Below, piece by piece: positions 1 through 8,748 of a stretch of DNA of 64,000 bases. The DNA comes from Campylobacter massiliensis. GTDB taxonomy: Bacteria; Campylobacterota; Campylobacteria; Campylobacterales; Campylobacteraceae. The notes beneath the pieces are model-generated. The model was given only the letters and a program-made list of their open reading frames with translations. It was not told the origin of the DNA and did not search any database. The position numbers and the translations under genes were made by a program. The stretch spans positions 248,001 through 312,000 of the forward strand of contig NZ_JACLZK010000002.1 in the NCBI RefSeq assembly GCF_014253065.1, given 5' to 3'. Within the stretch, counting starts at the first letter, position 1. Each line of letters begins with the position of its first letter.

Positions 1-408
1 GATCTAGTCGCTTTTACGGGCGAGCTTGGAGGTAGTCTAAAAGGGCTTAGGGCGCTTTTAAACGGCGGACGAGTCGCGTCAAATTCGCGCTTTAAAAGGC
101 CTGTTTTAAAAGATAAATTTTTCTACGCCGCGGCGAGCAAGATAAACGCCGCCATGGACGTTTCAGACGGGCTTGGCGCAGATCTAGCCAAGCTTTGTGC
201 GCAGAGTCGGTGCGGGGTAAAATTTAGCAAGCGGCTAAGCAAGCGCGAGCTAAATAGCGGCGAAGAATACGAGATTTTATTTACGTTTAGTCCGAAAAAC
301 CGCGCCAAAATCTTAAGCCTAGCTCGCAAAACCCGCACGAAAATCACAATTTTTGCCAAAATCACGAAAGGAAAATTTAAAAGCAATGCAAGAAACCACC
401 ATTTTTAA
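1..408 (+). CDS. thiL: Thiamine-monophosphate kinase (C-terminal part)
   Basis: The gene enters the window in frame from base 1, so only the last 135 codons are seen. ThiL phosphorylates thiamine monophosphate to the active cofactor thiamine diphosphate in the cytoplasm. The visible part has the [13 protein letters not shown] signature of the PurM/ThiL ATP-binding superfamily (bases 145-190) and the GEEYEILFT segment that usually follows in the C-terminal domain. The product is continuous to a TAA at 406-408 and overlaps truD, which starts at 386 in another frame, so the two are probably translated as one operon. I recall the same thiL-truD pair in C. jejuni. There is no sign of decay in the visible part. 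Confidence 0.88.
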   Translation, partial: DLVAFTGELGGSLKGLRALLNGGRVASNSRFKRPVLKDKFFYAAASKINAAMDVSDGLGADLAKLCAQSRCGVKFSKRLSKRELNSGEEYEILFTFSPKNRAKILSLARKTRTKITIFAKITKGKFKSNARNHHF

Positions 409-1510
409 GCCTCTCTACGCGCTCACTCACGCGCCCATTAACGCGTATTTTAGTAAAAACTCAGACGATTTCGTGGTGCGCGAGATCCCGCTTTACGCAT
501 TTAGCGGGCAGGGCGAGCACCTGATAATCGAAATTTGTAAAAAAGACATGACGACGCAGGAGGCCTTGCATGCGCTAAGCGAAATAAGCGGCGTAAAGAT
601 GCGGGATTTTGGCTACGCGGGACTAAAAGACAAGCAGGGCATGACGACGCAGTTTATCTCGATGCCGCGTAAATTTGAGGCTATGTTGGCAAATTTTAGC
701 CACGAAAAGATGAAAATTTTAAGCCTCGCCGCGCATGATAATAAGCTTCGCATCGGGCACCTAAAAGGCAACAGCTTTTTTATCCGCCTAAAAAAAGTGA
801 TGCCTAGCGAAGCGGCAAAGCTGGAACAAGCCGCGCGAAATATTGACGAGGCGGGGTACCCAAACTACTTTGGCTATCAGCGTTTCGGCAAATACGGCGA
901 CAACGCGCAAAGCGGACTGGAGCTGCTAAAATCAGGCACCGTAAACGGTAAAAAGAGTAAAAATCCAAAGCTAAACGACTTTTTGATCTCGGCATATCAA
1001 AGCGATCTTTTTAACCGCTGGCTTAGCAAACGCGTGGAGATTTCGAGGTTTGTGCAGGATTTTAGCCTCTGCGAGCTAGCTCAAATTTACCCGTACCTTG
1101 ACGGCGCGATTTTGAAAAATTTAAAATCGCAAAAAAGATTTTTTAAGCTGATAGAGGGCGAAGTTTTGGGTCACTATCCGCACGGCAAGTGCTTTTTGTG
1201 CGAGGATTTGGATACGGAGGGCGCGCGCTTTGACGCGAGAGATATCACTAGCTGCGGGCTGATCGCAGGTGCGAAGGCGTACGAGGCGCAGGGCGCGGCA
1301 AAGGTAGTAGAGGATCAAATTTTCGCGCAGGCAAATGAATATAAAGCTAAAATGACGGGATCTAGGCGCTTTGCGTGGTGTTATTTGGAGGATACGAGCT
1401 ATAAATACAACGAGGAAAAGGCGCACTTTACGATAAATTTCACGCTGCAAAAAGGCAGCTACGCGACTGTTGTGCTAGAAGAAATCTTGCACAAAAATAT
1501 CTTTGAGTAA
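386..1510 (+). CDS. truD: tRNA pseudouridine(13) synthase TruD
   Basis: TruD isomerises uridine 13 of tRNA-Glu to pseudouridine. The 374-residue product carries the family's catalytic region [14 protein letters not shown], with the probable nucleophile Asp82 (D in GLKDK), and the downstream segment NYFGYQRFG typical of TruD. I chose ATG 386, 11 codons inside the open frame, because AGGAAAA lies upstream and the product then begins at the conserved N-terminus. It overlaps the end of thiL by 23 bases, suggesting a shared transcript. It is the last chromosomal gene before the inserted elements; its stop is about 230 bases from the outermost attachment-site copy. Confidence 0.93.
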   Translation: MQETTIFKPLYALTHAPINAYFSKNSDDFVVREIPLYAFSGQGEHLIIEICKKDMTTQEALHALSEISGVKMRDFGYAGLKDKQGMTTQFISMPRKFEAMLANFSHEKMKILSLAAHDNKLRIGHLKGNSFFIRLKKVMPSEAAKLEQAARNIDEAGYPNYFGYQRFGKYGDNAQSGLELLKSGTVNGKKSKNPKLNDFLISAYQSDLFNRWLSKRVEISRFVQDFSLCELAQIYPYLDGAILKNLKSQKRFFKLIEGEVLGHYPHGKCFLCEDLDTEGARFDARDITSCGLIAGAKAYEAQGAAKVVEDQIFAQANEYKAKMTGSRRFAWCYLEDTSYKYNEEKAHFTINFTLQKGSYATVVLEEILHKNIFE

Positions 1511-1738
1511 TTTTATTGCGCTTGTTTTGTTGCGGACTTTATGATACCGATACGCACATGTGGCTTTGTGGACTGCTAGATATTGTTTTTTTGACCAATA
1601 AGGATGATATGGGCTGTATGTTTTGACAATGCCTATTAATGCTGTCGTATTTGTAGATATTTACAATAGTTTTTTGTGCATCTATCCTGGTATTTGGTTA
1701 GACTTCTTGAACTGAAATTTAGAGTAGTTGTTTTTTAA

Positions 1739-1754
1739 AATGGTGCCCGAGGTC
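1739..1754. repeat. Attachment-site core, outer copy (left end of the mobilizable element)
   Basis: The 16-base core AATGGTGCCCGAGGTC is identical to the 3' end of tRNA-Leu at 44962-44977 and to the middle copy at 7309-7324. With the 7309 copy, the similarity continues as ATTAAT after two mismatches. This is what remains on the far side when an element recombines into the 3' end of a tRNA gene. It marks the outer boundary of all inserted DNA. Confidence 0.85.
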
Positions 1755-1985
1755 AAATTAATTTTTGCCTTGACTAATTGCCGATACATGCATAGTTTCG
1801 TCAAAATCTTAAAAACCTATTCTATACTAATTTGCTTTAAAAGTCAAATTTAAACTCATGCAAAAAATTATTTTTATTTATTTTTTAAATGCATACTTCG
1901 GTCAAGCGGAACGGATTTTTGAGCGCTTCGAAAAAATCCGAGAAGCGTAAAGAAATACAAATTTGTTTTTCTCTTTCACTTTTTA

Positions 1986-2017
1986 GGCGTCGCCCTCTCC
2001 CTAAAGAGAGGGGCGCC
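1986..2017. other. GC-rich imperfect hairpin downstream of mob
   Basis: The arms GGCG..CCCTCTC and GAGAGGG..CGCC pair around a short CCTAAA loop, with a 3-base bulge. It lies beyond the stop of the relaxase gene, so it may end that transcript, but there is no clear U-run on the relaxase strand. It may instead be part of a replication or transfer origin together with the hairpin at 2029. Confidence 0.45.
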
Positions 2018-2028
2018 GAATACACATC

Positions 2029-2050
2029 TATGGGGGACGAGTCCCCCATA
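2029..2050. other. Perfect 10-bp inverted repeat, candidate nick-site hairpin
   Basis: TATGGGGGAC and GTCCCCCATA pair perfectly around a two-base loop. A closely related hairpin, with GGGGACAAG followed by CCCCATA, lies upstream of the relaxase gene at 3811-3834. Two related hairpins flanking a relaxase gene in an element that also codes for an HUH initiator suggest an origin of transfer or of rolling-circle replication. Which protein would cut here cannot be told from sequence. Confidence 0.5.
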
Positions 2051-2204
2051 CCCCCGGCGTCTTTTTTTGAGGATAAGAAAAGGGGATATAAGGAGAGTTT
2101 TTACTTTTTTGGGTTTTGCCATATATCTATATTATAATATATTAAGAAAACGCTTAAAATGCTCGCAAACGCCGTATTTCCAGACGCGCGCGAGGGGTTA
2201 AAGG

Positions 2205-3725
2205 TTAAAGTTTTAACCCGTTTTCAGGCTGATTTACCCGTAAGGTATAGCTTAACAATCCGCTTTTTATGCCCGCAAAATAGTCAGTAGAATATCCGCC
2301 GCCCATATAGTCATTTAAGCCGGCAAGCAAAGATTGACCTTTTGGCTCAATGCAGAGTTTCCCCGACGATACGAGTTCAGCAAGCATAGAGGCTTGACCG
2401 AGACAAAAGCTATCGTTAGCAAGTTTTAAACCCTCTTGATTCTTTTGCAGTTCGGCAATCTGAGCGTCTTTTTGCACGACAATTTCGGAGGTAGCCTTTA
2501 AGGTCTTTTGAAGGGCTTTATTTTGTTTCTGTAACTGATCCACCGTATCGACTAACTCCGCTTTTTCCCGCCTCAGCACAGCGACGTCAGCGTCAGATCG
2601 ACCGACGGCGCCCAGAAAACCGCCCAAGGTTTTATTTTCGCGAACGGCCATTAATTGAGCTTTCACGCTGATTTCTTTTTTAACGGCAACCTCTTTTAAA
2701 GTTACTTGGGCTTCCTTGATCGTGTTAATAGCCGCTTGCTTAGTCGCAACCGCGTCAGCGATATAAGCCAAAACATCCTCTTTTTTAAAATCGCCTAAGA
2801 GAGTAGATCTCAAGCTACCGCTAACAACCTTTTCCACTTCGTCATCTAGTTTAGGATGGCGACGCAGCCGTTCGATTTTCTCTTTAAAGATTTTAGAAAA
2901 ATCCTCAAGGTTGTCAAGATCGGGCATTTTTTTCAGTTCGGCAAGGTCGTCTTTGAGTTTGCGATTTTCGGCCTCGAGTGCAGCATAATCCCCACGACTA
3001 GCCCCTTGTTCCTGCAAGTCGGCACGGGCAGCAAGGTTTGCTTCCTTGAGCGCTTTTTCAAGCTCCTTTATGGTTTTTTTAGCGTCGGCTAAATCAGCCT
3101 TCGCGAGCTTCAGCTCTTGCTTCAGCGGCTCTTGCAGTTTCACGGCTTGCTTATATTGGCGCGGCGTGAGATGTTCCCGCCCCGTAATTTCTTTGGATTG
3201 CCCGCGTTCCATTCCAAGCACGGCAGCAATTTTTGTTTGGATTTTTGACATTAGCGAGGGATTAAAAGTTTTCCTATGCTGCGAGATTCCGTTTTCATCG
3301 AGCGAAATAAATTCTAAGTGAAAATGGCAGTTCATGACCCACTTACCCGCGTCATTCAAATGCCCTTCGTCTTTATGCAAGCAGCCATAAATCAAGCGAT
3401 AGCCCATTTCTTTTTCGATAACGGCAGCCGCACGCTTTAAGTCCTCGACGGTGTGCCATTCCCGGGCATTCACCTCGGCCGACCAATATATTTTTTCCGG
3501 GTCGTATCTTGGTTTTTGACCGCGACGTCTAAGATATGCAATATCCGCGTCTATTTTCATTTGTTTCGCAAGGCGGCGAGCTTCCTCAAAAGAGCAGGTA
3601 TACTCGTTCTGAAATGAGAGATCGGGGCGGATATCCTTAGCAAGAAAACCTCTGCGGAAGTTGTGCCAAAATGAACCACTCTTGGTAAAATCAATATTAA
3701 AACTACTTTTAGCATTATTATCCAT
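2205..3725 (-). CDS. MobV-like relaxase (HUH family mobilization protein)
   Basis: The 506-residue product would nick DNA at an origin of transfer and pilot the strand into a recipient, using conjugation machinery supplied by another element. Residues 117-120 (HKDE) and 134-136 (HFH) match the MobV/Pre pattern of a histidine with Asp-Glu followed by the metal-binding HUH motif. A GMERG segment near 171 is also typical of the family. From about residue 190 to 450 the protein is long coiled coil, as in other MobV proteins. ATG 3725 has AGGATAG just upstream. It follows the nested inverted repeats at 3773-3854, the expected place for oriT. The gene appears intact. Confidence 0.82.
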   Translation of the reverse strand: MDNNAKSSFNIDFTKSGSFWHNFRRGFLAKDIRPDLSFQNEYTCSFEEARRLAKQMKIDADIAYLRRRGQKPRYDPEKIYWSAEVNAREWHTVEDLKRAAAVIEKEMGYRLIYGCLHKDEGHLNDAGKWVMNCHFHLEFISLDENGISQHRKTFNPSLMSKIQTKIAAVLGMERGQSKEITGREHLTPRQYKQAVKLQEPLKQELKLAKADLADAKKTIKELEKALKEANLAARADLQEQGASRGDYAALEAENRKLKDDLAELKKMPDLDNLEDFSKIFKEKIERLRRHPKLDDEVEKVVSGSLRSTLLGDFKKEDVLAYIADAVATKQAAINTIKEAQVTLKEVAVKKEISVKAQLMAVRENKTLGGFLGAVGRSDADVAVLRREKAELVDTVDQLQKQNKALQKTLKATSEIVVQKDAQIAELQKNQEGLKLANDSFCLGQASMLAELVSSGKLCIEPKGQSLLAGLNDYMGGGYSTDYFAGIKSGLLSYTLRVNQPENGLKL

Positions 3726-3772
3726 AAAAGCTATCCTTTTAATAGTATTAGTCTAGCAATGCGCATTATATG

Positions 3773-3854
3773 CCCCTTGTGGGCGATAATGCATGTAGTG
3801 CGCACTACTTCAGTAGGGGACAAGCCCCATACTGAAAACCGCGCCCACAAGGGG
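3773..3854. other. Nested inverted repeats upstream of the relaxase, candidate oriT
   Basis: A 13-bp inverted repeat (CCCCTTGTGGGCG at 3773-3785 and its exact complement at 3842-3854) encloses a perfect 14-bp palindrome GTAGTGCGCACTAC (3795-3808) and a hairpin CAGTA-GGGG/CCCC-ATACTG (3811-3834). It lies between the small gene at 3866 and the relaxase start at 3725. Such structure immediately upstream of a relaxase gene is typical of an origin of transfer. No nick site can be assigned by eye. Confidence 0.6.
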
Positions 3855-3865
3855 AAAGGCGAAGG

Positions 3866-4150
3866 TCAAACAGCCACGACATCGAACTTTTTGAGAAGCT
3901 CGGCATATTTGACCTTTTCTGCGCCGATTTCGTCGAGCTCTTTTTGGGCTTTCTCGATAGTATTTCTCGCGGCAGTTTCGCGTTTTTCTACAGAGCTTAA
4001 CTTCGCAAGAATTTTTTTTAATTCTTGGACGAGCTTCGCGTTTTCACTGAGAGGCTTTTTCTCTTGAGGTTTTTGCTCTTGTTGTGGGCGAGGTTGGCTC
4101 AAAGATTGAGCGACGTTTGGGTTTGGTTTTTGAGCTTGGTTTAGTTCCAC
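3866..4150 (-). CDS. Small coiled-coil protein between rep and mob
   Basis: I do not recognise a family. The 94-residue product starts with a Gln/Pro-rich segment (residues 5-33) and continues as a charged helical coiled coil. The GTG at 4148-4150 has AAGGAG six bases upstream, which makes it a good start. It lies on the same strand as the initiator gene (41 bases away) and the relaxase gene. Small proteins in this position are often mobilization or replication accessory proteins; that is inference from position only. Confidence 0.6.
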   Translation of the reverse strand: MELNQAQKPNPNVAQSLSQPRPQQEQKPQEKKPLSENAKLVQELKKILAKLSSVEKRETAARNTIEKAQKELDEIGAEKVKYAELLKKFDVVAV

Positions 4151-4191
4151 AATGAACTCCTTTTTTTTGAATTTTTGTTTTAAAGATCATA

Positions 4192-5730
4192 TCAGGAAAG
4201 ATGGTAATTTTTATTTAATTTTTCCGCCGATGTCGGCACTAGTTCGGAAGGCGCAAAAAGGCAAGGCTCGGGCTCTTTTTGCGGCTCGCTTGCTACATTT
4301 TTTAGCGGCGATTTTTCTAAAATCGGCGTGCGCTTTTTTGGAAAGAGTTCGCCTAATTTTTGATACTTCTCATGCAGGCCGAGCTCCCAATATTCCTCCG
4401 TGTCCAAAAGCTCGTCAACTATCGCATCGCAGGCTCCACCATGCAAGCCACTCATCAGGCCTTTTTGCCATAGTTCCGTGTGCCAAGGCTCATATGTTTT
4501 AACCTCAATCGGACCAAAAGCGTCAGGATGCGCAAAGGGGTTATATAGCCAGCTGACATCATCCACGCCGTATTCCTGCGCGAGTTTTCGATCTGCGCGA
4601 GCTTGTTTTTGCCGCGCCCGTTGCCGATCTTGATGCTGTTTAAGAACAAAGTTCAAGTACGCATTTGCACGAGCCGGAGAAAGTGCGGGCGTGAGGCCGT
4701 TTTGGTAATTGCTAAAAAGCGTGCGGACGAGGCAGATTAGCCCGTTTTTATTCCTCTGTTTTTTGGCCGCAATTTTGAGGGCTTTTAGTTGTTTCTCGTT
4801 AAGAAAAACCCGACAGTTGTAAGCGTGGTACCTGTCGCCGTTTGCGGCGCGCAAATCGAGATCAAGAGGTTTTGTGTTTTTTTCTCCGATAATCTTTCTA
4901 GGTTTTCGATTTTTCTTTATCGAAGTTGGAAAAATCACAACCTTTTCAAGAATATAAGGGGCTTTGGTTTCTTTATTTATAGCATTCGCAGCCCTTGCAC
5001 GATTCTTTTTAACCCCAAAAGTGTTATTCCATGTCTCAAGCAATTCATTCATAAATACGTCGAGCTCAATATACGCACTCGGATATTTGCGAGCCATTTT
5101 AAAGTTTTGCGCGCTGTGTAGAATTTTTCCTTCCTGAAGGTCTTTAATTCGATCGCATTTGTAAACTTTTTTCTTGCCAGCCTCGTATTCGGTTGTGGTC
5201 TTTCGAAGCAATTTTGAAACATCGTATCCCAAAATTTGCGCCGTCGTTTGCTCCAAATGCCACTCACCCGTATTTTGTTTAAAAAGATATGCGGGGCTTA
5301 AAACATCGACGGTTACGGCTTTACGACTTAGAAACCTTGAAAAAAACGCCGAAATTTTCGCAAGGTGAGAGGGCAGACAAAAGATCATAGCGTGGATATG
5401 GGGCATTCCGCCGCGGTGAGCCTCAAAAACGTATGAGACAAAGATCGGATATTGTTTTAGCTCTTTCTCTACAAGCGTCTTGAGGTATTTTTCGAGAGCC
5501 TGCGCGGCTTCGACGGCCGTCATACGGCCGCAGGTTCCGCGTTTGCGAATGCCCGAGTTATCGAGGGTTACGGCAATACCAAGGGCGGTAAAGCCGATTT
5601 TTTCGAGAGTTTTTGAGATATCCACGGTTCGCAGGCGGACCTCTCGGCCGATACTAGAGCGGGCGAGCAGATCGTCGCTAATCACCTCGCCGTCATCAAG
5701 CGATAAAAATTTTCTATCGATAGTCGCCAT
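4192..5730 (-). CDS. HUH-type rolling-circle replication initiator
   Basis: The 512-residue product contains PHIHAMIF at 110-117, the HUH metal-binding motif preceded by the usual strand, and GYDVSKLLRK at 168-177, where Tyr169 and Lys173 fit the catalytic motif of Rep proteins. The family nicks one strand at the double-strand origin and starts rolling-circle replication. The C-terminal half is basic and unrecognised. The gene lies between the element's integrase and the mobilization genes on the same strand. A replication initiator lets an excised element copy itself before or after transfer. Upstream SD is weak (GGGGC). Confidence 0.75.
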   Translation of the reverse strand: MATIDRKFLSLDDGEVISDDLLARSSIGREVRLRTVDISKTLEKIGFTALGIAVTLDNSGIRKRGTCGRMTAVEAAQALEKYLKTLVEKELKQYPIFVSYVFEAHRGGMPHIHAMIFCLPSHLAKISAFFSRFLSRKAVTVDVLSPAYLFKQNTGEWHLEQTTAQILGYDVSKLLRKTTTEYEAGKKKVYKCDRIKDLQEGKILHSAQNFKMARKYPSAYIELDVFMNELLETWNNTFGVKKNRARAANAINKETKAPYILEKVVIFPTSIKKNRKPRKIIGEKNTKPLDLDLRAANGDRYHAYNCRVFLNEKQLKALKIAAKKQRNKNGLICLVRTLFSNYQNGLTPALSPARANAYLNFVLKQHQDRQRARQKQARADRKLAQEYGVDDVSWLYNPFAHPDAFGPIEVKTYEPWHTELWQKGLMSGLHGGACDAIVDELLDTEEYWELGLHEKYQKLGELFPKKRTPILEKSPLKNVASEPQKEPEPCLFAPSELVPTSAEKLNKNYHLS

Positions 5731-5831
5731 ACAAAGCCCCGATTTTATAAGGATTTAAGCGACTTTTGGATATTATTGCATTGTATTTTTTATGTGAGGG
5801 GCAAGGCTCCAAAATCTGCCCCCCAAAACAA

Positions 5832-7088
5832 TCAGTCATCATTACATTCAACCCCTAGCAAGACTTCTTTAAAATTAAACAACGAGAGTAGATAACGATC
5901 CCACCACTCCGCGAGCTCTCGCAGCATATCTTGAATCTCGATATCGTCATATCGCAAATCGGTATATGCAGCCTCTACGTCGTTCATGCTAGGAATATGG
6001 CTCATATACATTTCGATAATATAGTTTGGGATTCCATGATTTACCATCTGCTTCATAGCAAAGGTTTTAAAACTTCCTCGCAAGCCATGCTTCGTGATAT
6101 TTGCCATCTTTTTTAATAAATAATTGATGACTTGGTCGGCAACGCCGTCAAAAACTAGCCCCTTACCGTTTGATTTTTCAAGCTTTTTCAAATATGTCAA
6201 AAGTTCAATCATAGTACCGCTTAGCGGAAGTATAAAATCTTGACGGCTTTTTTCGGTTTTTAATTCGCCCTTCATTCTTGACTTATCAAACTTTACGAGC
6301 TTTTTATCCCAATCGATATCCTCCCACCGTAACCCAAAAATATTCATACTACGCAAAGCAGTCTCAAGGCCAAAAAGAACTAAAATTCTTTTCTTTAGGC
6401 CTATTTTAAGCGTTAAACAAATATTTTCGAGAAATTTTTTCAAATCTTGCGGATTAACTATTTTTGGGTGATGTTCGGTATTTTTCTTGTTTGGTACCTC
6501 GTAATCGTTGTTGAATTTGTAGGTTTCAAGGACGTTTTCGGCGATCCAATTATTTTTTTTCGCAAATTTAAGGACGTTGTCGATGACATAAAAGAGCTTC
6601 ACATTAGTTGCAGGAATATGCTCGCAGACGTTAAAAATTTGAAGTTTAAGATCGCTTACGGAAATATCGGAGATATCCATATCCGCGAGACTCGTGTTTA
6701 GGATATGTTTATTTGTTCGAACTTTATAACTATGGATAGTTTTGTCTTTAAACCTAAGCGGGTTTTTCTTTATAAACTCCGCCCAAACCTCTCTAAAGGT
6801 TCGAGCGTTTCGCGGTTCTTCCTCTTGGTTGACATAGCTAGCGCCTTTTTTAAACGCAGCTTCAAAGGTTATATACGGTATTTCCCCGATTTTCACGAAC
6901 ACGGCTTTTCCGTTTTGCGGAGAGTAAAAGCGAATAACTTTCTTGCCTTTTGGGGAGACTTCCAATTTAAATTTTGGATAGCCGGGGATTGAATAACGGA
7001 CGGTGTAGTTTTTACCGCCCGTATCTTGCCTTAAAATCCACTCATCGACTTGTTTAAAAGTCATAATAGAGTTTTTTGTTTTTGCCAT
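5832..7088 (-). CDS. int: Tyrosine site-specific integrase of the mobilizable element
   Basis: The 418-residue product has an N-terminal arm-binding domain, a SAM-like core-binding domain (about 95-185) and a C-terminal catalytic domain with Arg246 (TALRSMN), His334-x-x-Arg337 (KHGLR), His364 and the nucleophile Tyr375 (AAYTD). It integrates and, with a directionality factor, excises the element. I chose ATG 7088 because AAGGA lies 8 bases upstream; ATG 7097 would leave the same site touching the start codon. The gene is next to the attachment-site copy at 7309, as expected. No excisionase gene is seen in this element. Confidence 0.9.
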   Translation of the reverse strand: MAKTKNSIMTFKQVDEWILRQDTGGKNYTVRYSIPGYPKFKLEVSPKGKKVIRFYSPQNGKAVFVKIGEIPYITFEAAFKKGASYVNQEEEPRNARTFREVWAEFIKKNPLRFKDKTIHSYKVRTNKHILNTSLADMDISDISVSDLKLQIFNVCEHIPATNVKLFYVIDNVLKFAKKNNWIAENVLETYKFNNDYEVPNKKNTEHHPKIVNPQDLKKFLENICLTLKIGLKKRILVLFGLETALRSMNIFGLRWEDIDWDKKLVKFDKSRMKGELKTEKSRQDFILPLSGTMIELLTYLKKLEKSNGKGLVFDGVADQVINYLLKKMANITKHGLRGSFKTFAMKQMVNHGIPNYIIEMYMSHIPSMNDVEAAYTDLRYDDIEIQDMLRELAEWWDRYLLSLFNFKEVLLGVECNDD

Positions 7089-7307
7089 AGCAAACATCCT
7101 TAAAAAAAGATATAGGTTTTCGCCTATTCAGATTAATTATAAGATGTTGACTAGCTATACAAATCTATACAAAAATAACCGTAAAAAGAGGTATTTTCAC
7201 CCAATGCGATAATTATCGGATTAGATGTATTGACATTACCTTTTTTATTTGTTATATGCGTCTATTAGGGAATTTCGTCAGGCTTTTTAAACTTGAGATT
7301 TCGGGAT

Positions 7308-7327
7308 AAATGGTGCCCGAGGTCGGA
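7308..7327. repeat. Attachment-site copy between the two tandem elements
   Basis: Bases 7311-7327 match the 3' end of tRNA-Leu (44964-44980) over 17 bases, including the encoded CCA end, and 7308-7324 match the outer copy at 1738-1754 over 17 bases. It is the right end of the mobilizable element and the left end of the prophage. The stretch 7089-7464 around it has no gene: it contains phased CTATAC motifs (7155, 7165), this core, and phased ACTCCGT motifs (7386, 7397). Confidence 0.88.
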
Positions 7328-7385
7328 TTAATACGTAAGCATAAAAGCACTCAAAATACGCATTTATATTCTTAAGGTTTGCTTT

Positions 7386-7403
7386 ACTCCGTTTTAACTC
7401 CGT
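7386..7403 (+). promoter_or_regulatory. Candidate arm-type integrase sites, prophage left end
   Basis: ACTCCGT occurs at 7386-7392 and 7397-7403, eleven bases apart. Related motifs GCTCCGT and ATTCCGT occur at 44809 and 44820, again eleven bases apart, and an inverted ACTCCGT at 44781-44787, all beside the integrase gene at the other end of the prophage. Matching phased motifs near both attachment sites fit arm-type sites of a tyrosine integrase. Confidence 0.5.
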
Positions 7404-7464
7404 AAAAAAATTTGGTCTAATTTTGATAAAATCGTGTATCGAACCGTAACAAAAATCATTAAAT

Positions 7465-8382
7465 TTAAAAAAATTCTATGTCGCTAACCCATGTTTTATT
7501 TATGGTGTGTGTGATTTTTTTGATGATACCTCTTTTTTTTTTGCCTTCGATTTGCAAATTTAAATCCCCGCCTGCAAAAAACGGCACGCCCATACATCTT
7601 ACATTGCCCTTAAAAACGCTATTTTGTTTGCCTTGTAGATAGCTTTTTGCGATTTTGAGCGCCTCGGCCTCGTTATCTGCTGAAAAAATCTGCCTTTTTA
7701 GCACCGGCGCTCCACTGCCGGCTATAGTTACTTTATCTTGCCCCGCCTTAGTATCTCGCCACGTAACCTCGCATGAGGCGTAATTGGGGATTTCGGTTTG
7801 CTCAAAATTTAGCTCCAAATACTCATCCTCGTTAAGGCTATATTCCACGCGATCCGCAACTTTGTCTCTGTCGATAAAAATCATCGTTTTGTTTTTGATA
7901 CTAAAGGTTAAATCTAGGTCATTTGCTATCTTTTCGCAAAACGCGGCGTCGCTCATGTCGTGCTGCTCAAGCTCTACGACTTCGTTTGAACGATCAAAAT
8001 TTATCTTAGTGTTTAGTCCGTGCTCTTTGGCGATATTTTCGATGATTTGCTTATAACTGAACTTGATGTGCGATCTGCTTTTGCGATCTTTTAATGAGCT
8101 CATAAAATTGGCCGAAATAGCCTCTATATCGTAAATTCTTTTATATTTTGTCTTAATGGTGGCAATAATGAAGTGCCCTAAAAAGAAGCCATCGATATAA
8201 ATCTCGATGCTATCTTTAAAGCGCGGTGCGGGGCTGCCGTATCCTAGCGTAATATTAAGCTTGTCGGTGTCTTTGCCTTCATTGTCGGTTATACTTATGT
8301 TGATCCAGTCCATAGCTGAGGTTTTATCGACGCCGTTATAAAAAATTTGCACTTTGGGGCTTAAATAAACGGAGCTTGGCAT
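7465..8382 (-). CDS. P2 gpD-like tail protein (late control protein D, tail hub)
   Basis: The 305-residue product resembles the phage late control D/gp27-like hub family, which forms the centre of a contractile-tail baseplate and holds the spike. Seen are a beta-rich N-terminal domain, a LysM-type region, the EQHDMSDAAFCEKIANDLDL segment typical of gpD, and a C-terminal barrel. It is the last gene of a minus-strand tail operon (U, an unknown, X, D) but is separated from X by a 1.4-kb regulatory cassette, so the operon appears to have been interrupted by an insertion. ATG 8382 has AAGGAT upstream. Confidence 0.82.
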   Translation of the reverse strand: MPSSVYLSPKVQIFYNGVDKTSAMDWINISITDNEGKDTDKLNITLGYGSPAPRFKDSIEIYIDGFFLGHFIIATIKTKYKRIYDIEAISANFMSSLKDRKSRSHIKFSYKQIIENIAKEHGLNTKINFDRSNEVVELEQHDMSDAAFCEKIANDLDLTFSIKNKTMIFIDRDKVADRVEYSLNEDEYLELNFEQTEIPNYASCEVTWRDTKAGQDKVTIAGSGAPVLKRQIFSADNEAEALKIAKSYLQGKQNSVFKGNVRCMGVPFFAGGDLNLQIEGKKKRGIIKKITHTINKTWVSDIEFF

Positions 8383-8501
8383 AAAATATCCTTTGTTTTT
8401 GTGTATTTTAGGATATTTGAGAGATTAAAGCATACAAGCGCGGATTTACTGAGCCGAATTTTCGGCTCAGTGAGTAATTTATAACATATGGATAGAACTG
8501 T

Positions 8502-8714
8502 TTATTTTCTGTATTTTTCGATGAGGTTTAAAAGCTCGTCGAGGGTTTTGCCTTTTTCGTAATTTTCCAGCCAGCTATCGACCCAAGAAGGGACGGGCTT
8601 GCTTTTATCATTCCAATTACTCACTGAGCTATATGCAAGCCCAGTTATTTCGCAAAACTGCTGTCTAGTCAAATTTAACTTTTTTAATATATCGTCAAAA
8701 CTCTTTTTGTCCAT
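8502..8714 (-). CDS. Small helix-turn-helix regulator
   Basis: The 70-residue product has a helix-turn-helix at about residues 14-36 (TRQQFCEITGLAYSSVSNW) and a short helical tail. AAGGAT lies upstream of ATG 8714. It faces away from the 8888 gene across a region with a consensus promoter and three operator-like repeats, which makes autoregulation and control of the rha cassette likely. Its small size and position suggest a Cro- or Cox-like switch separate from the main immunity region at 34 kb. No closer family can be named. Confidence 0.72.
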   Translation of the reverse strand: MDKKSFDDILKKLNLTRQQFCEITGLAYSSVSNWNDKSKPVPSWVDSWLENYEKGKTLDELLNLIEKYRK

Positions 8715-8748
8715 TTTTTATCCTTTTGTGTTGTAAATACTAGCTAAT

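Larger units (their letters stand above)
1511..2204. other. Gene-free stretch holding the outer att copy and hairpins
   Basis: No convincing gene is seen. Bases 1511-1738 are chromosomal flank or old element remnant with no recognisable product. An attachment-site core lies at 1739-1754. After it comes AT-rich element DNA, then two strong hairpins at 1986-2017 and 2029-2050 just downstream of the relaxase stop. The CTATAC motif at 1822-1827 resembles two 10-bp-phased CTATAC motifs near the other end of the element (7155 and 7165), which could be arm-type integrase sites; this is a weak match. Confidence 0.5.

Noticed and set aside
1889-2137. An 82-residue plus-strand open frame after the outer att copy
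   Set aside because: It runs through the two GC-rich hairpins, has no ribosome site, and its product is low complexity with no family likeness.
3759-4067. A 102-residue plus-strand frame opposite the small coiled-coil gene
   Set aside because: It is the antisense shadow of the 3866-4150 gene and runs through the candidate oriT; the minus-strand frame has the ribosome site.
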